A stretch of DNA of 6,979 nt, taken from positions 1 through 6,979 of the forward strand of contig JBEVJT010000031.1 of the NCBI GenBank assembly GCA_040510075.1, read 5' to 3'. Source of the DNA: VAZQ01 sp040510075 (lineage in GTDB: Bacteria > Pseudomonadota > Alphaproteobacteria > Rhizobiales > Xanthobacteraceae). The position numbers and the translations under genes were made by a program. Positions within the stretch are counted from its first letter, which is position 1; every line of letters begins with the position of its first letter. Shown piece by piece: positions 1-5,887 of this stretch. Under the pieces are notes generated by a model, which was given only the letters and a program-made list of their open reading frames with translations, was not told where the DNA came from and made no database searches.

Positions 1-352
1 GGTTGGCACGAAACTCAACCGTCATCATCGCGCGTACCGGCGCGAAAAAAAGCCAGCAAGGCTGACATAGCCTCACCTGAGTACCGCTCGGCGCGCGCAT
101 AGCTGCTGCGTGAGTGCAGCGGCTCCCGCTTCCACTAGTTTGCGGCCCCGACGCACCTGACCCGGTGGAGTAACGGGTCTGGACGTGGGGAGACGCTCGG
201 CGCGGCGGAGCCAAACCGCATCCTGCGCCTCGCGGCTGCGCTCTGTGTTGATGCAAATCAAAAAGGGTGCGTGCGGGCCGCGCGGCGCATTCGCCTGCGT
301 GCGCTTGAGCGCGGCGGCGTGCTGCTGCAAGCAAGGAGAATTGGTATCCGCC
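1..352. other. Gene-poor stretch at the left edge
   Basis: No convincing complete gene is visible here. Reading frame 1 stays open from the window edge to a TAG at 100-102 (33 codons, ending in residues SARA), so the tail of an upstream plus-strand gene is possible. The other two forward frames are also open at the edge (to stops at 63-65 and 67-69), so the choice between them cannot be made. An imperfect 9-bp hairpin lies at 101-124 and a 6-bp one at 159-179. The longer antisense and sense frames across 73-538 have an atypical, Ser/Arg/Ala-rich composition and no good ribosome binding site, and I do not treat them as genes. Confidence 0.4.
101..124. other. Imperfect hairpin, possible end-of-transcript structure
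   Basis: AGCTGCTGC at 101-109 can pair with GCAGCGGCT at 116-124 around a 6-base loop. This gives nine pairs including one G-U. It starts exactly at the TAG (100-102) that closes frame 1 from the window edge, which would fit a terminator for an upstream gene. It lacks a downstream T-run, so it is not a standard intrinsic terminator and may be chance in GC-rich DNA. Confidence 0.2.
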
Positions 353-538
353 ATGAATGACAAAAAGGAAGCAGAGAAAGCCAAGGTCCCGACGCCTCGT
401 GATATTTTCGTGGGGATCAAGGGTCGCTCGCCAAAGACAGATCGAGAGCTGGAGGAGTGGCTCGCCTCTCCCGAGGGCAAAACCGCTTCGATGTTTGAAC
501 CCTCCTCTACTACTCGCTGGGGCGAGGGGCGGTCATAA
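353..538 (+). CDS. Small hypothetical protein, 61 aa
   Basis: This is a short, charged, probably cytosolic protein with no signal peptide or membrane segment. The N-terminus (MNDKKEAEKAK) is Lys/Glu-rich. The middle has an acidic helix-like stretch (TDRELEEWLASPEG), and the end is polar and Ser/Thr-rich. The ATG at 353 is chosen because AAGGAG lies at 333-338. That spacing (14 bases) is longer than ideal, but the in-frame TTG at 341 sits too close to it. A longer in-frame version from 185 would add a Cys/Ala/Arg-rich segment unlike real protein. The stop abuts the stop of the minus-strand gene ending at 533, so the two are convergent with a 6-base overlap. I do not recognise a family. Confidence 0.55.
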   Translation: MNDKKEAEKAKVPTPRDIFVGIKGRSPKTDRELEEWLASPEGKTASMFEPSSTTRWGEGRS

Positions 539-811
539 CGGCCTGTTCTTGCTGTAGCTTTCGACGGTTGCAGCGACCAGCCGGTCGAGGGCTTCGTCGG
601 TCCATTCCGGCATCAGTGCCATCGCGACGCGAACGGTGCGGAAGATCGCCGGGATGTCCTTGTTGCCGACTTGGATGCCGGAACAGGCGCGGTAGTAGGC
701 GCGCGCGATCCGCTCGTAGCTGCCGCGAGCGCAGCCTCGGCTGATGATCTGCTTCTCGGCCTTGGCCTTTCTCAGCCGGTTCTCTTTCAGGATTCGTGCG
801 TTGAAGTTCAT
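533..811 (-). CDS. Hypothetical protein, about 92 aa
   Basis: This small basic protein is not recognised as a known family. The N-terminal third is rich in Lys/Arg/Asn (MNFNARILKENRLRKAKAEK). The middle is Tyr/Arg-rich and helical-looking (SYERIARAYYRAC), and the end resembles an acidic amphipathic helix (EWTDEALDRLVAATVESY). No signal peptide or transmembrane segment is visible. The start is uncertain. ATG at 811 lies 4 bases after the stop of the preceding minus-strand gene, a spacing typical of translational coupling. ATG at 847 would give 104 residues and a 32-base overlap with that gene. Neither start has a strong ribosome binding site. The gene meets the 61-aa plus-strand gene tail to tail. 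Size and basic character would allow a nucleic-acid-binding or phage-derived role, but nothing proves it. Confidence 0.6.
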   Translation of the reverse strand: MNFNARILKENRLRKAKAEKQIISRGCARGSYERIARAYYRACSGIQVGNKDIPAIFRTVRVAMALMPEWTDEALDRLVAATVESYSKNRPL

Positions 812-815
812 TGGG

Positions 816-1019
816 CTACGTTTTCCGAAATTTATTCTGGCCGTCATGCCATGCGTCCAACTGCGCTTTGATGCGTTCTTGGGCGACGGCTTCAGTTTTA
901 TAGGGGCCCAGCCGCTCTTGCCGCCCGTTGCCCCATGTCACAGCCACATACCAAAACCCATCAGCACCCTTCCGCGCATATGAGATTGGCGGCGAAACTC
1001 GCTCCGTTTTAGCGTCCAT
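816..1019 (-). CDS. Hypothetical protein, 67 aa, beta-beta-beta-alpha pattern
   Basis: This small soluble protein is not recognised with certainty. After a short polar N-terminus comes a run that reads as three beta strands (GFWYVAVTWGNGRQERLGPY), then an amphipathic helix (KTEAVAQERIKAQLDAW). That layout resembles small DNA-binding modules such as the AP2-like or arm-binding domains of integrases. The resemblance is only in pattern, and no catalytic domain is attached. It is the first gene of a two-gene minus-strand unit and its stop is 4 bases before the preferred start of the next gene. The upstream region (1020-1188) has only a weak purine-rich stretch as a ribosome binding site, and no alternative upstream in-frame ATG was found nearby. 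Confidence 0.55.
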   Translation of the reverse strand: MDAKTERVSPPISYARKGADGFWYVAVTWGNGRQERLGPYKTEAVAQERIKAQLDAWHDGQNKFRKT

Positions 1020-1161
1020 GCAGTCACATATTCCATCATTGTTTGATCGCCACGAAGGCAGGCTCTGTCTGAAAACACTCTTCCGGGCAATGCGCCGTCA
1101 GTCGCCGCGACGCGCTCCCGCGCAAGGAATCGTCGCGCAACCCGCGCCGATGATCGATTGC

Positions 1162-1185
1162 GGCGCGCCGAAGGAAAGGCGCGCC
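1162..1185 (-). terminator. GGCGCGCC hairpin after the Tat-signal gene
   Basis: GGCGCGCC occurs at 1162-1169 and again at 1178-1185. Because the 8-mer is its own reverse complement, the two copies form a perfect 8-bp all-GC stem with an 8-base loop. It begins three bases past the TAA (1191-1189) of the minus-strand gene, the position expected for a transcription stop. There is no T-run after it on the minus strand, so termination would have to be of the non-canonical, U-tract-less type. Confidence 0.4.
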
Positions 1186-1188
1186 TAG

Positions 1189-1572
1189 TTAGGTCAGTGC
1201 TGATCTAGCAAGCTGTGGCAGCGCCTCGATTAGAGACTTCAGTGCTGCCCAATGATGCTCGAGATCCTCACCGCCAGCATCGGCGAGCACGCAATCAATC
1301 AGCGCGAGGCACCCGGCAACGGTTGTGGGCACCGTCGCAAACAGCGCCTCGCTGGCAGCGTATAGCTCGTCACCAGCGGCTTCAAACTGACTTGGTTTGG
1401 AAAGTTCGTCAGCACTTTCGAAGGCCTCAAGCGCGCGGCGATACCGTTCTATCGCGGAAAAGATTGGATCGTTGAGCGCGGCGCCGCCATGGGCAGCGGC
1501 AACGGTTGCGCCGGCAAGCGCCGGCAAGGCGGCGAGACTGGCGACGACACCGCGCCGCGATGGTCCGGTCAT
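1189..1572 (-). CDS. Exported hypothetical protein with twin-arginine signal, 127 aa
   Basis: This is a small protein probably exported to the periplasm by the Tat system. Residues 5-10 (SRRGVV) give the twin arginine, followed by an Ala/Leu-rich hydrophobic stretch (about 11-26) and a likely cleavage site around AAAHG (25-29). The mature part is acidic and helical, beginning DPIFSAIERYRRALEAFE. It is rich in Ala, Glu and Leu, with no metal-binding or catalytic motif that I can identify. The start at 1572 is preferred because GGAGGA (1579-1584 read on the minus strand) sits six bases upstream. The ATG at 1578 touches that site, and the ATG at 1632 would bury the signal. I recall similar short Tat-signal hypothetical proteins from Bradyrhizobium, often in accessory DNA; their function is unknown. 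A GC-rich hairpin follows the stop. Confidence 0.75.
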   Translation of the reverse strand: MTGPSRRGVVASLAALPALAGATVAAAHGGAALNDPIFSAIERYRRALEAFESADELSKPSQFEAAGDELYAASEALFATVPTTVAGCLALIDCVLADAGGEDLEHHWAALKSLIEALPQLARSALT

Positions 1573-1669
1573 AAGCATTCCTCCAAGGTGCGGATACGCG
1601 GCGGAAGCTTCAACAGAACCCGCTCGGTGCATGACTGCGTTTGTCAGATATAGACACGGGGGTTTGGGG

Positions 1670-2143
1670 TCAGCTTGTTATTTTGTGCCAATTGCTTGTT
1701 CGCACATGCCAAGTCAGCTCGCAGCCGTGAGCCGCGGCGGCGTTTCCAATTTCGCTAGCCGCGCCTGCACCAGCCAAACCCGATGGCCGCCGCGGCGTTG
1801 CGCGTGCATGAAAAATTATCGGACAGGCATACGGATTAGTACCGGTGTCCGTTGTAGGGCAACCGACGTAAACGTAGCAATAGACGCCGTCGTCGGAATA
1901 GCCATTGTAACAGCCATTGACGTAATAGGGCGCGGTGGCAAGGGGCCGATTGGAGCGACCATAGTAGCCACCCCGATAACCGTAGCCACGAGGGCCATAC
2001 ACTGGAGGGCCGTACACTGCGCCGCCGCATAAGCCGCCGTATCGGACGCCGTAGTACCCCGCCTCAGCAGATGAGGACGGAATGACACTGGTCGAGATAA
2101 GCACCGTAAAGAGCACGAACGCCGCTGACGCTATACGCAACAT
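1670..2143 (-). CDS. Secreted Gly/Tyr-rich protein, 157 aa
   Basis: The N-terminus is a classical Sec signal peptide: MLR, a hydrophobic core (ASAAFVLFTVLISTSVI), then a small-residue site SSAEA with cleavage predicted before GYYG (about residue 29). The mature protein starts with a Gly/Tyr-rich low-complexity segment (YYGVRYGG, VYGPRGYGYRGG) to about residue 75. A Cys/Tyr-rich part follows (NGCYNGYSDDGVYCYVYVGCP). Proteins of this style are common in Bradyrhizobium and are presumed envelope or extracellular, with no known activity. The start at 2143 is fixed by GGAGG (2149-2153, minus strand) five bases upstream. From about residue 112 the composition changes abruptly to Ala/Arg/Pro, losing the Gly/Tyr character, so the natural C-terminus may have been altered. 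It has its own upstream region (2144-2402) and is separated by 97 bases from the next minus-strand gene. Confidence 0.75.
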   Translation of the reverse strand: MLRIASAAFVLFTVLISTSVIPSSSAEAGYYGVRYGGLCGGAVYGPPVYGPRGYGYRGGYYGRSNRPLATAPYYVNGCYNGYSDDGVYCYVYVGCPTTDTGTNPYACPIIFHARATPRRPSGLAGAGAASEIGNAAAAHGCELTWHVRTSNWHKITS

Positions 2144-2324
2144 TGAAACCTCCAACAGCACGCCGCCACGTGCCCCTACTGAAAGACAAACGTCGCTGGA
2201 GGAACAACGTGCGACGCAAAATCTGAATGATGCGACTATGCAGTATGCACAAATGCGACATAATCAAAATTAAAAATGCGAGCAGAAAGGCCGCTGCGGT
2301 GCTGCGTAATCAGGAGAGCGTCTG

Positions 2325-2384
2325 ATGACCGACACGAAAAATGGAGTTTGGACGAGCGCGGTCCATCGCCGCGACAAGGGCTAA
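2325..2384 (+). CDS. Possible 19-aa micro-ORF
   Basis: A complete ATG-TAA frame encoding a 19-residue peptide (MTDTKNGVWTSAVHRRDKG) lies in otherwise empty intergenic DNA. It is preceded by CAGGAGAG at 2311-2318, a good ribosome binding site about eight bases from the ATG. It could be a short leader peptide, a gene remnant or chance. Nothing on the plus strand follows it closely, since the AraC-type gene ends convergently at 2407, so a leader role has no obvious target. The rest of 2162-2402 is A-rich and shows no gene. Confidence 0.2.
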   Translation: MTDTKNGVWTSAVHRRDKG

Positions 2385-2406
2385 AGGTGCGCAGCGCGGA
2401 CGCTAT

Positions 2407-3449
2407 TTAAGCCACACTTTCCGCGCGCGCCTTCCCCGGCGTCTTGCCGGTCCACCGCTTGAAAGCATGCGAGAATGCCCCGACGTCTCGATAGCCAAGC
2501 AGCCATGCAATTTGTGAAATGGCCAAATCCCGGTCGACCAATGGCGATTTGCGAGGTCGGATCGGAGACTATTCAGAAGTTGGGAGAAAGATAGACCTTC
2601 ATCAGACAGCCGCCGAGCAAACGTTCGTTGGCTCACTCCGAGTTGGCGAGCGATCTCACTGGCTTGTGCCTTGCCGTGGGGCAGCAGCGGTGCAACGGCG
2701 GTCTCGACCCGCGAACGGAATGAACCGCGAGCTTTTGGTCGATGAGCAATCGCTTCCTCGCAATAGGAAATCAAAAGATTGTTGAGGTGGGGATCGGCAC
2801 CGACGACGGAGAATTGCCTGATGTTTTTAGAAAACGTCATTTCATCGGCGGCAGCGTTGAATTCAATATTGTCGCCAAAGAATTTTGCAAATTCTGCATT
2901 CTGTGCCCGATGACGTATCAGCCGCACACGGTGGGGCATGAGGCGAAGGCCGGTCAATTGCCGACAAATTCGCACCAGTGCCGTCATCGAGCATTCGATC
3001 TGGTGTCGGTCCAGGTGGCGACCGACACCAACGCAATGAAACGATATGCGAACGGACTTACCATCGTTGCATTTTAGCGAAATTCCATCGTTGACGATGG
3101 AACTGTACCGGGCCGCTCTTTGCAGCGCGTCGATGAGCGTTCCCGAGGAAGCGAGAACGTAATACAGCAGCCCTAGCTCGCGAAGATCGGAGGTCTGAGC
3201 CAGGTGAAATCCAAGGAGGTCGTCCTCTAGAGCGGCGGCTACAACATTTAAGAAATTGACTTGATCGCGCACTCTGATGACGGATTGCCGGTCTTTGATT
3301 TGGTGATGGGTCAGACCGGCTCGCTTCAATAGCGGGTCCAGCGCGATACCCGCTGCTTTTGCGCGGGCATAAGCTAGCCGCGTCATGCCACCCGCCGTGC
3401 TCGGAAGCCGGTCGGCGCGGCTGACGGCAGGAACGTTTCCTTCCCGCAT
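2407..3449 (-). pseudogene. AraC-family transcriptional regulator, frameshifted in the C-terminal HTH
   Basis: The gene encodes an AraC/XylS-type regulator with an N-terminal arabinose-binding-like ligand domain (about residues 39-235 from the ATG at 3449) and a C-terminal two-helix-turn-helix DNA-binding domain. The first HTH is intact (ASEIARQLGVSQRTFARRL, about 263-281). After residue 302 the frame becomes nonsense: the open frame runs to a TAG at 2405-2403 with Arg/Gly-rich residues. Reading from 2538 in the shifted frame restores the second HTH and family signature: DLAISQIAWLLGYRDVGAFS, then HAFKRWTGKTPGKARAE, and TAA at 2409-2407. One base is missing around 2539-2541; adding it gives a normal 347-residue protein. 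The start is uncertain: ATGs at 3527, 3491, 3449 and 3386 are all in frame without a strong ribosome binding site. It lies divergently from the receiver-domain gene. Unless the deletion is a sequencing error, DNA binding should be lost. Confidence 0.85.
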
Positions 3450-3745
3450 CCCAAGCCCCGAATGATCGGTCGATTTCGGCCAAGTTGGCATGAGCGAACA
3501 AGATTTTGGCAGAGGATAACAAGGCACTCACGAAAAGTCGCATGTATATCGGCATCAACCGACGAGCCTCCCAAAAGTCGTCGGGTAAGTGGGCGAAAGG
3601 CTGTCGGCCCACAAAACTTGGTCTCGGAGAAATCTAGCCACGTCTCTCCGGGGCACCTTTTTCGTGGGTGCGACGGCGGCGACCGCGTGACTGGGCTGGG
3701 ACCCGATGGTCCGGCAAACCAAACAACATCGAGAGCAAGTTCGAA
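3450..3745. promoter_or_regulatory. Divergent intergenic region between the AraC-type and response-regulator genes
   Basis: About 300 bases separate the two divergent genes if the 3449 and 3746 starts are right, so promoters for both must lie here or just outside. I could not pick out a convincing -35/-10 pair or an operator repeat by eye. Open frames in this stretch on both strands are Arg/Pro/Ser-rich and lack ribosome binding sites, so I treat them as non-coding. Part of it (3450-3527) would be coding if the AraC-type gene starts further upstream. Confidence 0.3.
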
Positions 3746-4318
3746 ATGGCGACGTCGCGAAACGTTGTTGCAATCGTCGACGACGATCCGGAAATACGCC
3801 AAGCGCTGGAGAGTATGCTCTCCGCGTTTGGATATCGCACCGAGCTTTACGCTTCGGCGGAGGAATTCGTCCGCGCCGCGATAACAAGCGAAGCCGATTG
3901 CCTCCTAGTCGATATCCAACTCGGCGACCTTTCGGGCGTTGAATTGGGTCGCCACCTTTCAGCGACTGGCTTTGCGTATCCCATCATATTCATGACGGGG
4001 TCTGACGAAGAAACGTTCCGGCGACAAGCCCTGGATCAGGGCTGCGTCGCATATCTACAGAAACCGTTCCCTGCAAAGCAGTTGGTCGAAGCCCTTTCGA
4101 AGGCAGGGGTTTCCTGCGTCTCGCCTAAGACTGTGCAAGCGACCTCAGACTTCGCCGCATTCCATCGAAAGCAGTGCGAGATCAATGCCGCTAATTGTGC
4201 GGAATTGGCTCGTAAGGCGTTTACTGACGACGACCGGATGCGATGGTTGTCGATGCAGCGGTTCTGGCTGGAGCGGGCTAGCCTTCACGATGACCTCTCC
4301 ACGCCTGATAGCGTGTAA
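3746..4318 (+). CDS. Single-domain response regulator (receiver domain) with helical C-terminal extension, 190 aa
   Basis: This is a two-component signalling protein that would accept a phosphate from a histidine kinase not encoded in this window. Receiver-domain residues are all visible: the acidic pocket D12-D14 (IVDDDPEIR), phospho-acceptor D56 (LLVDIQLGDLSG), switch threonine T84 (IIFMTGSDEE) and K106 (YLQKPFP). The domain ends near residue 120 and is FixJ/NarL-like, but no output HTH follows. Instead residues about 136-183 form a helical segment with regularly spaced residues (CAELARKAFTDDDRMRWL, then SMQRFWLERA). I recall a similar pattern from small stand-alone proteins of Bradyrhizobium. 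ATG 3746 is taken because it begins just before the first receiver strand; the ribosome binding site (GAGAGC, about 3731) is weak and distant. The in-frame extension to 3668 is Arg/Trp-rich and unlikely. The likely role is a phosphorelay or protein-protein output rather than direct transcription control. Confidence 0.85.
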   Translation: MATSRNVVAIVDDDPEIRQALESMLSAFGYRTELYASAEEFVRAAITSEADCLLVDIQLGDLSGVELGRHLSATGFAYPIIFMTGSDEETFRRQALDQGCVAYLQKPFPAKQLVEALSKAGVSCVSPKTVQATSDFAAFHRKQCEINAANCAELARKAFTDDDRMRWLSMQRFWLERASLHDDLSTPDSV

Positions 4319-4415
4319 GATCAACGGTGTCCGCGCACGGGCGCCGAACGTCGCTAAACAACCGGCAGGCGGAGCGTTGGCAGCCGCGCTAAGCTACGGG
4401 TCTTGAGGAAGCCGG

Positions 4416-5585
4416 ATGGATTTTTCCCTTTCCCCCGAACAGCAGGCCATCCGCGAGGCGATCGAGCGCGTCTGCGCGCGTTTCGGCGACGATTACTGGC
4501 TCGCCAAGGACAAGGAAGGCGGCTTCCCGCACGACTTCCACCGCGCCTTCGCCGACGACGGCTGGCTCGGCATCTGCATCCCGCAAGAGTACGGCGGCGC
4601 GGGCCTCGGCGTCACCGAGGCGGCGATCCTGATGCAGGCCATCGCGGAATCCGGCGCCGGCATGTCGGGCGCCTCCGCGCTGCACATGAACATCTTCGGG
4701 CTCAACCCCGTGGTGGTGTTCGGCAACGAGGAGCAGAAGCGGCGCATGCTGCCGCCGCTGATCGCCGGTCAGGACAAGGCGTGCTTCGCGGTCACCGAGC
4801 CGAACGTCGGGCTGGAGACGCTCAAACTCAAGACCAAAGCGGTGCGCGAAGGCAACGACCGCTACGTGATGTCGGGCCAGAAGATCTGGATCTCGACCGC
4901 GCAGGTCGCGACCAAGATGCTGATCCTCGCCCGCACCACGCCCCTCGAGCAGGTCAAGCGCCGCACCGAAGGCCTGAGCCTGTTCTACACGGACTTCGAC
5001 CGCAGGCACATCGACGCGCGCGAGATCCCGAAGATGGGGCGCAGCGCCGTCGACTCCAACGAGCTCTTCATCGACAACCTGCCTGTGCCGATGCAGGACA
5101 GGATCGGCGAGGAGGGCAAAGGCTTCGAGTACATCCTGCATGGCATGAACCCGGAACGCATCCTGATCGGCGCCGAGGCGGTGGGACTCGGCCGCGCCGC
5201 GCTACGCAAGGCGTCTGCGTATGCGAAGGAGCGCGTGGTGTTCGACCGGCCGATCGGACAGAACCAGGCGATCCAGCATCCGCTGGCGAAGTGCTGGATG
5301 GAACTGGAGGCCGCCAACCTGATGGCGTTCAAGGCGGCCTCGCTCTACGACAAGGGCGAGCCGTGCGGCATCGAGGCCAACGCGACGAAGTATCTCGCCG
5401 GCGAGGCCGCGTTCCGTGCCTGCGAGACCGCGCTGATGACGCACGGCGGCATGGGCTACGCCAAGGAGTTCCACGTCGAGCGTTATCTACGCGAGGTGCT
5501 GATCGCGCGCATCGCGCCGATCACGCCGCACCTGATCCTGAGCTTCATCGCCGAGCGCGCGCTCGGGTTGCCGAAGTCGTATTGA
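4416..5585 (+). CDS. Acyl-CoA dehydrogenase, 389 aa
   Basis: This FAD-dependent enzyme would oxidise an acyl-CoA thioester to the 2,3-enoyl-CoA, passing electrons to electron-transfer flavoprotein. The full family layout is present. There is an N-terminal helical domain (MDFSLSPEQQAIREAIERVC), the middle beta domain with the flavin-contact motifs CFAVTEPNVG (123-132) and IWIS (157-160), and a C-terminal helical domain with FDRPIGQNQAIQHPLA (276-291) and THGGMGYAKE (342-351). Length is normal for the family. The usual C-terminal catalytic glutamate (MCAD E376 position) is replaced by Pro368 in my alignment. Glu247 in HGMNPERILI matches the alternative base used by isovaleryl-CoA and long-chain dehydrogenases. 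The start is supported by GAGGAA at 4405-4410, five bases before the ATG. Codon use is strongly GC-biased, unlike the genes to the left. Its stop is two bases from that of the convergent 71-aa gene. The substrate chain is not determinable. Confidence 0.95.
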   Translation: MDFSLSPEQQAIREAIERVCARFGDDYWLAKDKEGGFPHDFHRAFADDGWLGICIPQEYGGAGLGVTEAAILMQAIAESGAGMSGASALHMNIFGLNPVVVFGNEEQKRRMLPPLIAGQDKACFAVTEPNVGLETLKLKTKAVREGNDRYVMSGQKIWISTAQVATKMLILARTTPLEQVKRRTEGLSLFYTDFDRRHIDAREIPKMGRSAVDSNELFIDNLPVPMQDRIGEEGKGFEYILHGMNPERILIGAEAVGLGRAALRKASAYAKERVVFDRPIGQNQAIQHPLAKCWMELEAANLMAFKAASLYDKGEPCGIEANATKYLAGEAAFRACETALMTHGGMGYAKEFHVERYLREVLIARIAPITPHLILSFIAERALGLPKSY

Positions 5586-5587
5586 AA

Positions 5588-5803
5588 TTAAGGAGGCGCG
5601 TTGACTGCGATTGTTGCCGTTTCGGCGGACAGGTAGCGCAAGGCTTTCTCGGCTTCGGCCTGCACGCGGTCAAGGCCGCAACCGAACGGGACGGGCAGGG
5701 CCACCCGCTTTTCGGGGTCGCCGTCCCAAATCAGGGTGGCAATCGACCGCTTCCGCAGAAGCTCGTGCGTCAGTGCTGCAACCGTAACGGAATTTGCCGA
5801 CAT
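5588..5803 (-). CDS. Small hypothetical protein, 71 aa
   Basis: This compact soluble protein begins MSANSVTVAALTHELLRKRS, continues with a strand-like IATLIWDGDPEKRVALPVPF, and ends in an amphipathic helix (LDRVQAEAEKALRYLSAE). The start is well supported: AGGAGGA (5807-5813, minus strand) lies three bases before the ATG at 5803. The open frame continues far upstream to 6691, but that part is only the antisense of the dioxygenase gene (Arg/Asp/Val/His-rich). I recall similar short hypothetical proteins from Bradyrhizobium, with no function assigned. It is convergent with the acyl-CoA dehydrogenase (2-base gap) and divergent from the dioxygenase. It therefore interrupts what would otherwise look like one catabolic operon. 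Confidence 0.75.
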   Translation of the reverse strand: MSANSVTVAALTHELLRKRSIATLIWDGDPEKRVALPVPFGCGLDRVQAEAEKALRYLSAETATIAVNAPP

Positions 5804-5887
5804 CGGTCCTCCTGTATGCTGCCGAGCGCATGATGTCCTAGGATGAAAGAGTAAGCGCCTCGTAAAGTTGAACTCGAGAAAATCGCC
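5804..5887. promoter_or_regulatory. Short divergent promoter region
   Basis: These 84 bases separate the start of the minus-strand 71-aa gene from the start of the plus-strand dioxygenase gene, so both transcripts probably begin here. A strong AGGAGGA site serves the minus-strand gene. For the plus-strand gene only a weaker GAGAAA (5876-5881) is present, six bases from its ATG. No clear -35/-10 pair or operator palindrome was found by eye. Confidence 0.4.

Noticed and set aside
1..20. GGTTG...CAACC inverted repeat at the window edge, considered as a tRNA or element end
   Set aside because: The stem is five base pairs with a ten-base loop and no cloverleaf or transposase nearby. The edge prevents seeing any extension.
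159..179. GACCCG...CGGGTC hairpin
   Set aside because: The stem is only six base pairs, with no T-run and no adjacent gene end. This is expected by chance in GC-rich DNA.
928..1188. 86-codon plus-strand frame antisense to the 67-aa gene
   Set aside because: It has no ribosome binding site, it overlaps the better-supported minus-strand gene, and its C-terminal half is Arg/Pro-rich.
2082..2273. Plus-strand frame with a helical-looking Gln/Asn-rich end
   Set aside because: The first half is antisense to the signal peptide of the secreted protein, there is no ribosome binding site, and the A-rich base composition of the intergenic DNA accounts for the polar residues.
3058..3612. 184-codon minus-strand frame over the AraC-type gene start
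   Set aside because: Its Arg/Ser/Pro-rich composition is not protein-like, and the overlapping frame gives a clear AraC ligand-binding domain.
4389..5141. 250-codon minus-strand frame and 476-codon plus-strand frame over the acyl-CoA dehydrogenase
   Set aside because: The real frame encodes a full-length recognisable enzyme. The others are Arg/Ala/His-rich shadows.
5589..5635. AAGGAGG followed by a TTG on the plus strand, just after the acyl-CoA dehydrogenase
   Set aside because: The frame stops after 11 codons. The motif lies within the 3' end of the convergent minus-strand gene and is probably accidental.
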